From Streptomyces atriruber (GTDB lineage: Bacteria > Actinomycetota > Actinomycetes > Streptomycetales > Streptomycetaceae): a DNA stretch of 51,538 nucleotides. Below are positions 1 to 9,044 of this stretch, piece by piece (positions within the stretch are counted from its first letter, which is position 1; each line of letters begins with the position of its first letter). Below the pieces are notes generated by a model. The model made no database searches and was not told the origin of the DNA. It worked only from the letters and a program-made list of their open reading frames with translations. Both the position numbers and the translations under genes were made by a program. Location of the stretch: NCBI RefSeq assembly GCF_001418325.1, contig NZ_LIPN01000026.1, positions 1 to 51,538 of the forward strand, read 5' to 3'.

Positions 1-288
1 GCCGCCCCAGCGGCGGTACAGCGTGGTCTTGTGCACCCCCGAGTGGTCGGCCACGTACTCGACGGTGAGCCCGGGGTATCCGTGATCGGCCAGGCCGCTC
101 AGTACGGCGTCGCGGACGGCTGCGCGGGTACGGGCCGTTCGGCCGCCGGGGCGACGGGTGCCGGGAGCGGGCGAGGCGGGTTCGGTGGACGAGGCGGGCC
201 CGGTGGGCCCGGTGGGCGAGGTGGGCGAGGTGGGCGAGGTGGGCTCACCGCCACCGCTCTGACCAGCAGCAGCAGTCTCTTCCTTCAT
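1..288 (-). CDS. TetR-family transcriptional regulator, C-terminal part outside the window
   Basis: Reverse-strand frame open from an ATG at 288 to the window edge (96 codons). After a low-complexity N-terminus of about 45 residues, rich in Pro-Thr-Ser/Gly and encoded by short tandem DNA repeats, comes a TetR-type helix-turn-helix: RTRAAVRDAVLSGL, then a segment ending VHKTTLYRRWGG, which is the recognition-helix signature of the family. The ligand-binding domain is cut off. It diverges from an ABC-F resistance-type ATPase, so it may repress that gene or itself; this is inference. The repeat-rich extension is unusual, and the true start could lie after it. Confidence 0.8.
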   Translation of the reverse strand, partial: MKEETAAAGQSGGGEPTSPTSPTSPTGPTGPASSTEPASPAPGTRRPGGRTARTRAAVRDAVLSGLADHGYPGLTVEYVADHSGVHKTTLYRRWGG

Positions 289-425
289 CGGTCTGTTCCT
301 TCCCCTCGGCCCGCCCGGGCCATTAATCACAACTCTGGTTGCATTAGCCGAGTCAGTCTGCCACACTCATCGTAATGCGACTGGGGTTGCGTTTGGTTGA
401 GGCGGATCGAAAATCGGGGGTGCCT
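289..425. promoter_or_regulatory. Divergent promoter region between TetR and ABC-F genes
   Basis: About 137 bases separate the two divergent genes. The middle is AT-richer than its surroundings and holds a 6-base inverted pair, GCATTA at 341-346 and TAATGC at 373-378, plus related AATCACAAC and GGTTGCATT elements near 325-345. These could be operator halves for the adjacent TetR protein, but no strong palindrome is present, so the assignment is weak. Confidence 0.3.
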
Positions 426-2036
426 GTGCCTACTCAGATCTCTCTGCACGGCGTGACCAAGGCTCATGGGGATCGACTGATCCTCGACGCGGTGTCTCTC
501 ACGGTCAGGCCGGGCGAGCGCATAGGTGTGGTGGGGGAGAACGGTGCGGGAAAGTCCACGCTGCTGCACCTGATGTCCGGTGACGAGCGGCCCGACGAGG
601 GTGAGGTGGTGACCGTCGCCGAGCGAGGGGCCGGGCTTCTCGCGCAGACTCCCCGGCTTCCGGCGGATCGGTGCGTCGACGATGCCATCGACGCGGCCCT
701 GGCCGAACTGCGGGCGATGGAGCGCCGGTTGCGTGCTCTGGAGGCGGACCTCGGTTCCGCGACCGAGCGTGAGCTGGGCGAATACGGCGACCTGCTCACG
801 GCTTTCGAATTGCGCGGTGGCTATGAGGCGGACGCGCGCGTGGACAAGGCGATGCACGGGCTGGGGCTCGGGCACGTCGGCCGGGACAGGGTCCTGGGCA
901 GCTTGTCCGGTGGCGAACAGGCCCGTCTCGGCCTCGCCTGCCTCATAGCGGCCGCCCCCGAAGTCATGCTCCTGGACGAACCGACCAATCACCTGGACGA
1001 AGATGCGCTGGACTGGCTGGAGAGCGCCCTCGCGGCGCATCGCGGGACGGTGGTCGCGGTCTCTCACGACCGAGTGTTCCTGGAGCGAGTCGCCACCGCG
1101 ATCCTCGAAGTGGACGCCGACCGCCGGTCGGTGGTGCGTCACGGCGGTGGCTACCAAGGGCTGGTCGCGGAACGGGCGGCCGCCCGGCTGCGCTGGGAGC
1201 AGCAGTACGCGCAGTGGTGCGAGGAGACGAGCCGGCTCCAGGAGTTCATGGCAACCACCGCCCACGCGGTAGCCGGTGGACGTGGCATGAAGGACAACAA
1301 CAAGATGGCGTACGACCGGGCCGGGGGACGGGTCCAGGCCTCGGTCGCGGGGCGCGTCCGGAACGCCCAGGAGCGCCTCCGAAGGCTGCGGGAACAGCCG
1401 GTGCGCCGACCTCCCGAGCCACTGAGCTTCACGGCTCGCCCGGTGACGGGCGCGGCCGAAGGGGCCCTGGTGAGCCTGAGGGACGTGAAGGTGGGCGAGC
1501 GGCTGGCCGTGGCGTCGCTCACCGTCTCGGCGGGCGAGCGACTGCTGATCCACGGGGGCAACGGCGCGGGCAAGTCCACGTTGCTGCGCACCATGGCGGG
1601 AGTGCTCCAGCCCGACGAAGGCACCGTCGCCCGGAGGGGACGGATCGGCTACCTCGCGCAGGAGATACCGGTACGACGCCCCGCCGAGCGCGTCCTCGAA
1701 GTGTTCGGCAGCGGCCTCGGGCTGACCGACGACGAGCAGCGGGATCTGCTCCTCTCGTACGGCCTGTTCCGGACCCGGGACCTGCACGTCCCGGTGGGTT
1801 CCCTGTCCGCCGGGCAGCGGCGGAGGCTCGCCCTCGCCCGCCTGCTCGCCAGGCCCGCCGACCTGCTGTTGCTGGACGAGCCCGCCAACCACCTGGCACT
1901 GGGCCTGGTCGAAGAACTGGAGGCGGCACTGGACCAGTGGACGGGGGCGTTGGTCGTCGTCTCGCACGACCGATTGCTCCGCCGGCGCTTCACCGGCCGA
2001 ATACGCCGGATGGAGTCCGGGCGGCTACCCGACTGA
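426..2036 (+). CDS. ABC-F family ATPase, antibiotic-resistance (ribosome-protection) type
   Basis: Two tandem ABC ATPase domains with no membrane segments, the layout of ABC-F proteins. Domain 1 has Walker A GENGAGKST (about residue 40), signature LSGGEQ and Walker B VMLLDEPTNHLD. Domain 2 has GGNGAGKST, a relaxed signature LSAGQ, and LLLLDEPANHL. The inter-domain linker contains the KDNNKMAY-type stretch I associate with Streptomyces self-resistance members (TlrC/OleB/LmrC-like). Such proteins bind the ribosomal E site and dislodge macrolides, lincosamides, streptogramins or pleuromutilins. GTG at 426 is preferred because GGGG lies 5 bases upstream; GTG 420 and ATG 375 are in frame without a better ribosome-binding site. 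The specific drug cannot be read from sequence. Confidence 0.85.
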   Translation: MPTQISLHGVTKAHGDRLILDAVSLTVRPGERIGVVGENGAGKSTLLHLMSGDERPDEGEVVTVAERGAGLLAQTPRLPADRCVDDAIDAALAELRAMERRLRALEADLGSATERELGEYGDLLTAFELRGGYEADARVDKAMHGLGLGHVGRDRVLGSLSGGEQARLGLACLIAAAPEVMLLDEPTNHLDEDALDWLESALAAHRGTVVAVSHDRVFLERVATAILEVDADRRSVVRHGGGYQGLVAERAAARLRWEQQYAQWCEETSRLQEFMATTAHAVAGGRGMKDNNKMAYDRAGGRVQASVAGRVRNAQERLRRLREQPVRRPPEPLSFTARPVTGAAEGALVSLRDVKVGERLAVASLTVSAGERLLIHGGNGAGKSTLLRTMAGVLQPDEGTVARRGRIGYLAQEIPVRRPAERVLEVFGSGLGLTDDEQRDLLLSYGLFRTRDLHVPVGSLSAGQRRRLALARLLARPADLLLLDEPANHLALGLVEELEAALDQWTGALVVVSHDRLLRRRFTGRIRRMESGRLPD

Positions 2037-2070
2037 GCGGCCCACCGGGGACCCGATCTAGGGTTTCTGT

Positions 2071-2730
2071 ATGGCACGCCCGCGGCGCATCATTCTGGTC
2101 AGGCACGGCGAATCGGCAGGCAACGCCGACGACACCGTGTACGAGCGCGAACCCGATCATGCCCTGGAGCTCACCGAGACGGGATGGTCCCAGGCCGAGG
2201 ACACGGGAAAGCACCTGCGGGAACTGCTCGGCCGTGAGCGGGTGAGTGTGTACGTGTCCCCGTACCGCCGCACCCACGAGACCTTCCAGGCGTTCCGGCT
2301 CGACCCCGAGCTGGTGCGTGTACGGGAGGAGCCGAGGCTGCGCGAGCAGGACTGGGGCAACTGGCAGGACAGGGACGACGTTCGGCTGCAGAAGGCGTAC
2401 CGCGACGCGTACGGACACTTCTTCTACCGCTTCGCTCAAGGGGAGTCGGGGGCCGATGTGTACGACCGGGTGGGGGCCTTCCTGGAAAGCCTCTACCGGA
2501 GCTTCGAGGCACCGGACCATCCGCCGAACGTCCTGCTGGTCACACACGGACTGACGATGCGGCTGTTCTGCATGCGCTGGTTCCACTGGTCGGTCGCAGA
2601 GTTCGAGTCGCTTTCCAACCCGGGCAACGGGGAGATGCGGGTGCTGGTGCTCGGTGAGGACGGCAAGTACACGCTGGACCGGCCGTTCGAACGCTGGCGC
2701 GAACCTGAGCCGTACGGCGTCACCGGATAG
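2071..2730 (+). CDS. Histidine phosphatase (phosphoglycerate mutase-like) family protein
   Basis: A 219-residue protein opening with RRIILVRHGESAGN, the RHG motif whose histidine is phosphorylated during catalysis. A later VTHGLTMRLF carries the second catalytic histidine, and SPYRRTHET supplies the expected arginine. These residues place it in histidine phosphatase branch 1, a cytoplasmic single-domain family. The substrate is unknown; members range from sugar phosphatases to cofactor-dependent mutases. It begins 34 bases after the ABC-F gene on the same strand, so it may be cotranscribed, but no functional link is evident. Confidence 0.85.
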   Translation: MARPRRIILVRHGESAGNADDTVYEREPDHALELTETGWSQAEDTGKHLRELLGRERVSVYVSPYRRTHETFQAFRLDPELVRVREEPRLREQDWGNWQDRDDVRLQKAYRDAYGHFFYRFAQGESGADVYDRVGAFLESLYRSFEAPDHPPNVLLVTHGLTMRLFCMRWFHWSVAEFESLSNPGNGEMRVLVLGEDGKYTLDRPFERWREPEPYGVTG

Positions 2731-2864
2731 GCGCCCCTCCCTGCGAGGGCCCGGGTGTTCAGGCTCCCGTGATAGCGATGTCACCGGCCCAGGGATCCGA
2801 CCGGCTCGGCGGAAGGGCCTGGGTGGTGCTGGATCCGTTGGCAACGAATTAGAGTGGCAGGGCG

Positions 2865-3773
2865 ATGACCGCTGATTCCTCTCCCGACCGGCGCCTTGAG
2901 CGCGCTCTGGCCAGCCTGCGCGGACTGGCGGTGGGGGACGCGCTGGGCTCACAGTTCTTCGTGCCCGCGCATTACCCACTGCTCAAGCGCCGTGAGCTGC
3001 CCGACGCTCCCTGGCAGTGGACCGACGACACGGAAATGGCCTGCTCCGTCCTGGCCATCCTCGCCGAGCACCGCCGCATCGACCAGGACGCCCTCGCCCT
3101 GTCGTTCGCCGAGCACCATGACTTCGACCGTGGCTACGGCCCTGCCGTGAACCGGCTGCTGCGCCAGGTCAGGGAGGGCGGGGACTGGCGGGAGCTGGCC
3201 TCTGCGCTCTTCAAGGGGCAGGGGTCCTGGGGGAACGGCGCTGCGATGCGGATCGCCCCGCTCGGCGCCTGGTACGCGGACGACCCGGAGCAGGCGACGC
3301 ACCAGGCGGAGATCTCCGCCTACCCCACGCATCAGCATCGCGAGGCGGTGGTCGGGGCGATGGCCGTGGCTGCGGCCGCGGCGCTGGTGGCCGCTCCCGC
3401 GGGGCCGCCCGCGCCGAAGGAACTGCTCGACGGGGTCATCGCACTGGTGCCGCGCAGCGCGGTGGGAGCGGGGCTGCGCCGGGCGCGGGACATGCTCGAC
3501 TACGGCGACGCCGGGACGGTGGCGGCGGTTCTCGGGTGCGGTCGTCGGACGACGGCGCATGACACGGTGCCGTTCGCGCTGTGGTCGGCTGCTCGTGGGC
3601 TCGGGGCGTACGAGCGGGCCATCTGGGACACCGCCCGGGTGGGCGGGGACATGGACACGACGTGCGCCATCGTCGGTGGGGTCGTCGCGTCAGGGGAGGG
3701 CGGCGCGCCGCCCGAGGAATGGCTGGAGCGCACGGAGGCGCTGCCCGGCTGGGTTTCCGTCGGGGCGGTCTGA
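2865..3773 (+). CDS. ADP-ribosylglycohydrolase family protein
   Basis: A 302-residue all-helical-type enzyme with the family metal-binding motifs in order: GDALGSQFF near residue 25, WTDDTEMA near residue 50, GNGAAMR near residue 125, and GGDMDTTCAIVGG near residue 265. The paired aspartates of TDD and GDMD normally hold two Mg ions. The family removes ADP-ribose from arginine or other acceptors (DraG-like), though some members act on other ADP-ribose conjugates. No ADP-ribosyltransferase is adjacent, so the partner is unknown. Length is typical and the active site looks intact. Confidence 0.85.
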   Translation: MTADSSPDRRLERALASLRGLAVGDALGSQFFVPAHYPLLKRRELPDAPWQWTDDTEMACSVLAILAEHRRIDQDALALSFAEHHDFDRGYGPAVNRLLRQVREGGDWRELASALFKGQGSWGNGAAMRIAPLGAWYADDPEQATHQAEISAYPTHQHREAVVGAMAVAAAAALVAAPAGPPAPKELLDGVIALVPRSAVGAGLRRARDMLDYGDAGTVAAVLGCGRRTTAHDTVPFALWSAARGLGAYERAIWDTARVGGDMDTTCAIVGGVVASGEGGAPPEEWLERTEALPGWVSVGAV

Positions 3774-3998
3774 CTCCGTCGGTCTCCGGGATACCTCGGA
3801 GTACCCCGGAGTACCACTGTCACGGTCATGCCACAGGCGGGACCGGGTCGGGGGGCGTTGGTGGGGCATGCGGCTACGCTCGGGCGGGCCGTTAGTTGAT
3901 CTTGACTCGCGTGCGTTGAACGAGATGCCGGTCCCGGCGCCCCTGCGGCCACCTGTGTGTGGCGTGCTGCGCGCGTGGACCGGCCGGGAGGGGGTCCC

Positions 3999-5723
3999 GT
4001 GTCCGACACGTCAGACGGACGTGACGCAGGAGATGCGCGTGATGCAGAGGCTGCGCGCGGCAAAGGCAGTACGGGTGGCGCAGGCGGTACGGGCGGTGTA
4101 AAGGGTGGGGCTCCGTCGGCTGAGGTGCCTCAGCTGGTAGGGGCCGCTCAAGTCGCGGACGCCCCGCAGGCCGGGCGTGCGGGGCGTGGCGCGGGCGGGG
4201 CGACCGCTGGGCGTGACTCGTGGGGGCATCCCCTGCCCGCGGAGCACACACCGCTTCTTGCCGATCTGCGCCTCGATCCGCCCGGGCCCGTTCGGACGGC
4301 GACGCTCTGGGCGGTGCTGGCGACCGGGCTGCTGAGCATGCTGTTGCTCGGCGACGGGCTGGCGCTGAATCTGCTGATCGTCGCCGTTCCGGCCACGCTC
4401 GCTGCCTACTTCGCCGCGCAGAAGGGCGGGCGTCGGCCTCGGCCCTGGTCGCTGGTGTGGGCCGTTGGAGGGCTCGGGCTGTTGGTCGTGCCCGCGTTGC
4501 GTGATGCGGGGTGGCCCTCGTTCCTGGCGATCGTCTCCGCGCTTGCGCTCGGCTCGCTCGCGCTGCACGGGAGCCGGACCTGGATAGGCATACTCCTGAG
4601 TCCGCTCGGCATCTTCGATGCGATCTTCGCCGGGGTTCGGTGGGGCTGGCGCGGGGTGCGGGAGCGGGACGGTGGGGCTCGTGGTGCGGGGCCTGTGCTG
4701 CGTGCCATCGCGGTGACGGCGGTGCTGCTCGTTGTGTTCGGCGCGTTGTTCGCTGGTGCGGACGCCGCCTTCGCGGACCTGCTCGGCGATCTGATACCCG
4801 ACGCCTCGGTCTCCGGGAGCCCCTGGCGCGTGCTGCTCCTGGTCGCCGGGGTGGTCGGGGCGCTCGCGGTTGCGCACACGGCGGCGTCACCCGTGCGCTG
4901 GGACAGGCTCGTGGTGAACCCCGGCCGGGCCCGGGGGCGGGTCGAGTGGGCGTTGCCGCTGATCGTGCTGAACGTGCTGTTCGCGGCGTTCAACGTGGTC
5001 CAGCTGACGGTGCTGTTCGGCGGGTACGACACGGTGCTCGACAAGACTGGACTCTCGTACTCCGACTATGCGCGGCAGGGGTTCTGGCAGCTGCTGCTCG
5101 CCACTCTGCTCACTCTGGTCGTCATCGTGTTCGCCCTGCGTTGGGCTCCCCGTGACGGTGCTCAGGACCGCACGCTGGTGCGCGCGGTGCTCGGCACGCT
5201 GTGCGTGATGACGCTGGTCGTGGTGGCGTCCGCGGTGCGTCGGATGGACATGTACGTGGAGGCGTACGGGCTGACCAGGCTGAGGATCTCGGTCGTCTCG
5301 GTGGAGCTCTGGCTCGGCGTGATCGTCCTGTTGATCATGGCCGCGGGTATTTGGGGCGCCCAGTGGCTGCCGCGCGCTGTCGCTGCCAGCGCGGCGGCCG
5401 GTGTGCTGGCGTTCGGGCTGCTGTCGCCCGACGCGCTGATCGCCGAGCGGAACGTACAGCGATACGAGGAGACCGGGAAGTTCGACTTCGACTACACGCG
5501 CCAGTTGTCCGCGGATGCGGTGCCGGAGCTGGACAAGTTGCCGGAGCCGGAGCGTTCCTGCGCGCTCAAGGACATAGTCGACGGCCTCGAATCCGATGGT
5601 GAGCCGTGGTTCGCGACCAGTCTGGGGGAGTCCAGGGCACGGCGGATCATCGAGGAACGGCCAGTCTCTGTGGACCCCGGGTTCTGCGGTGAGAGCAGGG
5701 ATGACCCCTACAGCTCGTACTGA
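3999..5723 (+). CDS. DUF4153/DUF4173-type multi-pass membrane protein
   Basis: A 574-residue protein with a low-complexity Gly/Ala/Asp N-terminal tail (about 70 residues) followed by roughly ten hydrophobic segments such as LWAVLATGLLSMLLL and SLVWAVGGLGLLVVPAL. A non-membrane C-terminus has several charged residues and two cysteines. The pattern fits the DUF4153/DUF4173 group common in actinobacteria, whose function is unknown. GTG at 3999 is chosen because GGAGGGGG sits 5 bases upstream; a GTG at 3957 is also in frame. The tail is encoded by short repeats that vary easily between strains. Confidence 0.75.
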   Translation: MSDTSDGRDAGDARDAEAARGKGSTGGAGGTGGVKGGAPSAEVPQLVGAAQVADAPQAGRAGRGAGGATAGRDSWGHPLPAEHTPLLADLRLDPPGPVRTATLWAVLATGLLSMLLLGDGLALNLLIVAVPATLAAYFAAQKGGRRPRPWSLVWAVGGLGLLVVPALRDAGWPSFLAIVSALALGSLALHGSRTWIGILLSPLGIFDAIFAGVRWGWRGVRERDGGARGAGPVLRAIAVTAVLLVVFGALFAGADAAFADLLGDLIPDASVSGSPWRVLLLVAGVVGALAVAHTAASPVRWDRLVVNPGRARGRVEWALPLIVLNVLFAAFNVVQLTVLFGGYDTVLDKTGLSYSDYARQGFWQLLLATLLTLVVIVFALRWAPRDGAQDRTLVRAVLGTLCVMTLVVVASAVRRMDMYVEAYGLTRLRISVVSVELWLGVIVLLIMAAGIWGAQWLPRAVAASAAAGVLAFGLLSPDALIAERNVQRYEETGKFDFDYTRQLSADAVPELDKLPEPERSCALKDIVDGLESDGEPWFATSLGESRARRIIEERPVSVDPGFCGESRDDPYSSY

Positions 5724-5811
5724 CGTCGTGGTGATGACTGGCGTACTGCCGACGTCGACATATTGGCATGAGTGCATGTGGCGGGGCGCGGGCGCGGGCG
5801 CGGGTGTTGGT

Positions 5812-5848
5812 GCGGGTGCCGCGCCGATCGTGTCGGCACGGCACCCGC
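5812..5848. terminator. Bidirectional hairpin terminator between convergent genes
   Basis: Two-tier inverted repeat: outer arms GCGGGTGCCG (5812-5821) and CGGCACCCGC (5839-5848) pair over 10 bases. After one C/A mismatch, inner arms GCCGA and TCGGC pair over 5 bases around a 5-base loop. It lies between the stop codons of the converging DUF4173 and MFS genes, as expected of a shared terminator. No U-tract is present, which is normal in Streptomyces. Confidence 0.7.
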
Positions 5849-5859
5849 TGCCCGTTCCG

Positions 5860-7419
5860 TCAGCCGCCCGCCGGGCCCGCGGCGCTCGCCGTGCCGGCGA
5901 GGGCGTCCAGGTCGCTCTTGCGTACGCGGATCACCAGCGCCGCGGTGATCAGGGCGACCACGGCCATGGCGGCGGCCGGGATGAAGGCGGTCGAGATGCC
6001 GTGGGCCAGCACCTCGTGGCTCCAGGGCGCGGGGAGCTCGTGGGTCTTGGCGAACTCGGCCTTCTGCTCCGGTGTGGCGTGGGCCATGAAGTCGGCCACT
6101 TGGTCCTTGGCCTCGTTCCGGCTCGCCGTGCCGAAGACCGTGGTGAGGATGGAGAGACCGAGCGAGCCGCCCACCTGCTGGGTGGCGTTGAGCAGGCCGG
6201 ATGCCGCGCCCGCCTCGTGGAGGGCCACTCCGGAGACGGCGGTCAGTGTCAGGGTCACGAAGTTGAGCCCCATGCCGAAGCCGAAGAGCAGCATCGGGCC
6301 GAGCACTCCGCCGAGGTACGAACTGTCCGGGCCGATCAGCGCCTGCCAGCCGAGACCCAGGGCGACGATGGCCGAGCCGGTCACCATGAACGGCTTGGGG
6401 CCGAGCACGGGGAGGAACTTCTGCGACAGGGCCGCGCCGACCGCGATGACCACCGTCACCGGCAGGAAGGCCAGGCCCGCCTCGATCGGGGTGTAGTTCA
6501 AAATGTTCTGGACGAAGAGAACGATGAAGAAGAACATGCCGAACATCGCGGCGGCCAGGCTGAGCATGATCACATACGTGCCCGAGCGGTTGCGGTCGGC
6601 GAACATCCGGAGGGGCGTGATCGGCTCCTTCGCCCGCTGCTCGACGAACACGAAGGCCAGGAGCAGGACGATCGCGGCGCCGAACGAACCCACGGTGATG
6701 CTGTCGCGCCAGCCTTCTTCGGAGGCGCGGATGAATCCGTAGACGAGGGAAGCCATGCCGAGCGTCGACGTCAGTGCGCCCAGGATGTCGAAGCGGCCGG
6801 GGTGGCGCTCGGATTCATTGATGTAGAGCGGGGTGAGGAAGGCGATCAGGATGCCGATGGGCACGTTCACGAACAGGACCCAGCGCCAGTCGAGCCACTC
6901 GGTGAGCATGCCGCCCGCCAGCAGGCCGATGGCGCCACCACCTGCGGAGACGGCCGCGAAGACGCCGAACGCGCGGTTCCGTTCGGGACCTTCGGGGAAG
7001 GTCGTCGTGATGAGTGCCAGCGAGGTGGGTGAGGCGATGGCGCCTCCGACGCCCTGCAAGGCGCGCGCGGCCAGCAACTGCCAGGGTTCCTGGGCGAAAC
7101 CGCCGAGGAGCGAGGCGACCGTGAAGAGGAGGATGCCGGCCATGAAGACGCGGCGGCGTCCCAGGATGTCACCGGCGCGACCGCCGAGCAGCAGCAGTCC
7201 ACCGAACGTGAGGGTGTACGCGCTGACGACCCAAGTGAGGTCGGTCGTCGAGAAGTTGAGGGCTCCCTGGATGTGGGGGAGCGCGATATTCACAATCGTG
7301 GCATCGAGTACCACCATGAGTTGGCAGGCCGCGATGACGGTGAGCGCTAAGCCGGGGTGCCCCTCTCGGCGGGCGGTACCAGGCTTTTGATTCTTCGTCA
7401 GCTGAGAGGTGGTCGTCAT
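5860..7419 (-). CDS. MFS drug exporter, DHA2 (14-helix) family
   Basis: A 519-residue protein with about 14 hydrophobic helices. It has the DHA2 motifs: VVLDATIVNIALPHI in helix 1, GRAGDILGRRRVF (motif A) in the first cytoplasmic loop, and ALQGVGGAIASP (helix 4). A large extracytoplasmic insert near the C-terminus is followed by a last helix. It should export drugs or hydrophobic metabolites with proton antiport. The start at 7419 is chosen because GGGGGA lies just upstream on the reverse strand; longer in-frame starts would run over the operators. It diverges from a TetR gene across two palindromes and is very probably repressed by that TetR. Confidence 0.88.
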   Translation of the reverse strand: MTTTSQLTKNQKPGTARREGHPGLALTVIAACQLMVVLDATIVNIALPHIQGALNFSTTDLTWVVSAYTLTFGGLLLLGGRAGDILGRRRVFMAGILLFTVASLLGGFAQEPWQLLAARALQGVGGAIASPTSLALITTTFPEGPERNRAFGVFAAVSAGGGAIGLLAGGMLTEWLDWRWVLFVNVPIGILIAFLTPLYINESERHPGRFDILGALTSTLGMASLVYGFIRASEEGWRDSITVGSFGAAIVLLLAFVFVEQRAKEPITPLRMFADRNRSGTYVIMLSLAAAMFGMFFFIVLFVQNILNYTPIEAGLAFLPVTVVIAVGAALSQKFLPVLGPKPFMVTGSAIVALGLGWQALIGPDSSYLGGVLGPMLLFGFGMGLNFVTLTLTAVSGVALHEAGAASGLLNATQQVGGSLGLSILTTVFGTASRNEAKDQVADFMAHATPEQKAEFAKTHELPAPWSHEVLAHGISTAFIPAAAMAVVALITAALVIRVRKSDLDALAGTASAAGPAGG

Positions 7420-7438
7420 GATCCCCCACAAGTTCCTT

Positions 7439-7458
7439 AGTGAACGGACCCGTTCACT
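7439..7458. promoter_or_regulatory. TetR-type operator palindrome 1
   Basis: AGTGAACGGACCCGTTCACT is a 20-base inverted repeat with one central mismatched pair. It lies about 20 bases upstream of the MFS start, and the same AGTGAACG...CGTTCACT half-sites recur 30 bases away at 7487-7508. Paired palindromes between divergent tetR and mfs genes are the standard arrangement for autorepression plus exporter repression. Confidence 0.75.
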
Positions 7459-7486
7459 GTCAACTACGACGGTAGTGACTCCTCTT

Positions 7487-7508
7487 GAGTGAACGCAAGC
7501 GTTCACTC
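7487..7508. promoter_or_regulatory. TetR-type operator palindrome 2
   Basis: Arms GAGTGAACGC and GCGTTCACTC (10 bases each) mirror each other perfectly around a central AA. The site is about 50 bases upstream of the tetR ATG and shares its half-site with the palindrome at 7439-7458. Its position next to the regulator suggests it controls tetR itself, while the other controls the exporter. Confidence 0.78.
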
Positions 7509-7558
7509 ACCCTTCGTCCGTTCTCCGCCTTTCTTGTGTGCTCGATGGAGAGAAATTG

Positions 7559-8173
7559 ATGGCTACTTCTCGTTGGTCGGCCGCTCCCGCCCGGGCGGTG
7601 TCCCCGCGCCGCCGGGGTCCTGTCCTGGAGCGGGCGATCCTCGATGCCGCCCTGGAGCAGCTCAGCACGGTCGGCTGGAGCGGGCTGACGATGGAGGGTG
7701 TGGCCGCGGGCGCGCAGACGGGCAAGGCCGCCGTGTACCGCCGCTGGCCGTCCAAGGAGGACCTCGTCGTCGACGCGCTGCGGGCCGGGCTGCCCCGCCT
7801 CGACAGCCCTCCGGACCTCGGGAGCGTCCGGGAGGATCTGCTGCGGCTGTGCAAGGAGATGCGGGTCACCATGTTCTCGCGCACCGGCTTCGCCCTGCGT
7901 TCGGTGCTTCACGAATGCGACACGGCGACGGCCGAGCGCTTCCATGACGTGATCTTCGAAGGTGTCATCGAGCCGAGCGTCAAGTTGATCAAGGAGGTCG
8001 TGCGCCGCGGAATCGAGCGTGGAGAGGTCCGTTCCGGGGGTGTCGATGCGTACGTCTGCGATGTCATTCCGGCGATGTTCATGTACCGCTCGAAGGTGTG
8101 CGGAAGCGAATGGCGGGACGATGAATTCGAGGCCTTGATCGACCAGGTGATGGTTCCGCTGCTGCGGCCCTGA
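7559..8173 (+). CDS. TetR-family regulator of the adjacent MFS exporter
   Basis: A 204-residue protein with an N-terminal DNA-binding domain (RAILDAALEQLSTVGWSGLTMEGVAAGAQTGKA is the helical region, ending AVYRRWPSKEDLV, about residues 25-70). The helical C-terminal ligand-binding domain is of normal length. ATG 7559 is chosen over GTG 7538 because GGAGAG precedes it by 6 bases. It diverges from the DHA2 exporter with two matching palindromes between them, so I infer a ligand-released repressor of the exporter and of itself. The inducer is unknown. Confidence 0.88.
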   Translation: MATSRWSAAPARAVSPRRRGPVLERAILDAALEQLSTVGWSGLTMEGVAAGAQTGKAAVYRRWPSKEDLVVDALRAGLPRLDSPPDLGSVREDLLRLCKEMRVTMFSRTGFALRSVLHECDTATAERFHDVIFEGVIEPSVKLIKEVVRRGIERGEVRSGGVDAYVCDVIPAMFMYRSKVCGSEWRDDEFEALIDQVMVPLLRP

Positions 8174-8263
8174 GGGTCCGGCCCGTCCGGATATGGGCCT
8201 CCGGGGCCGTTCGGCGAGCCTGGGTGTCGCGGGCGGTCCCCGGCGGCGTAGGCTATTGCCGCC

Positions 8264-8965
8264 ATGCCGTACGAAGCACCCACCCACACCGTCGAGCGCT
8301 CTTTGCGTGCCACCACCGGAGCGAAGATCGTCGCCGGTGTCGACGAGGTCGGGCGCGGCGCGTGGGCAGGTCCGGTCACCGTCTGTGCGGCGGTCACGGG
8401 ACTGCGCAGGCCGCCGGAAGGGCTCACCGACTCCAAGCTGATCACTCCCAAGCGGCGCACCGCGCTCGCCGAGGAGCTGGCGGGCTGGGTCACGGCGCAC
8501 GCCCTCGGTCATGCCTCCCACGAGGAGATCGACGCCCTGGGGATGACGGCCGCGCTGCGGCTGGCCGCGGTGCGTGCTCTGGAGGGGCTGCCGGTCCGCC
8601 CGGACGCGGTCATCCTCGACGGGAAGCACGACTACCTCGGTGCTCCCTGGCGGGTTCGTACGGTGATCAAGGGTGATCAGTCCTGTGTGGCCGTCGCCGC
8701 TGCTTCGGTCATCGCAAAAGTTCAGCGCGACAAAATGATGGCCGAACTGGGCATCGAACATGCAGACTTCGGTTTTGCGGCCAACGCCGGTTATCCGTCG
8801 CCGGTGCACAAGGCCGCGCTGGCGGAGCGGGGGCCCACCCCGTACCACCGGCTCACGTGGGCGTATCTTGATGCGTTGCCTCAGTGGCGGCACCTCAAGA
8901 AGGCCCGCAGCTGGGCGGACGGAAATGTTCCGGAAATCGAGGGTCAGCTCGGCTTTGAGTTCTGA
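8264..8965 (+). CDS. rnhB: Ribonuclease HII
   Basis: A 233-residue enzyme with the RNase HII signature [16 protein letters not shown] (catalytic Asp-Glu near residue 27), a second catalytic aspartate in [11 protein letters not shown], and the conserved [21 protein letters not shown] followed by [11 protein letters not shown]. It cleaves the RNA strand of RNA-DNA hybrids and removes misinserted ribonucleotides in the cytoplasm. Length and all catalytic positions are normal. In Streptomyces, rnhB is commonly found close to recQ and small hypotheticals, as here (from memory). Confidence 0.93.
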   Translation: MPYEAPTHTVERSLRATTGAKIVAGVDEVGRGAWAGPVTVCAAVTGLRRPPEGLTDSKLITPKRRTALAEELAGWVTAHALGHASHEEIDALGMTAALRLAAVRALEGLPVRPDAVILDGKHDYLGAPWRVRTVIKGDQSCVAVAAASVIAKVQRDKMMAELGIEHADFGFAANAGYPSPVHKAALAERGPTPYHRLTWAYLDALPQWRHLKKARSWADGNVPEIEGQLGFEF

Positions 8966-9044
8966 CGCTTTTCCGGTACTTCCCGTCGCACTCATGTGCC
9001 ACCCGCCGACGCGAGTCGCATCGGCGTTTGATAGACAACACTTC

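Noticed and set aside
3780..3830. Short direct repeat CGGAGTACC downstream of the ADP-ribosylglycohydrolase
   Set aside because: Only two 8-9 base copies; too little to call an operator or terminator.
5596..7032. Long forward frame opposite the MFS gene
   Set aside because: The reverse strand encodes a clear 14-helix transporter; the forward frame is its low-complexity shadow.
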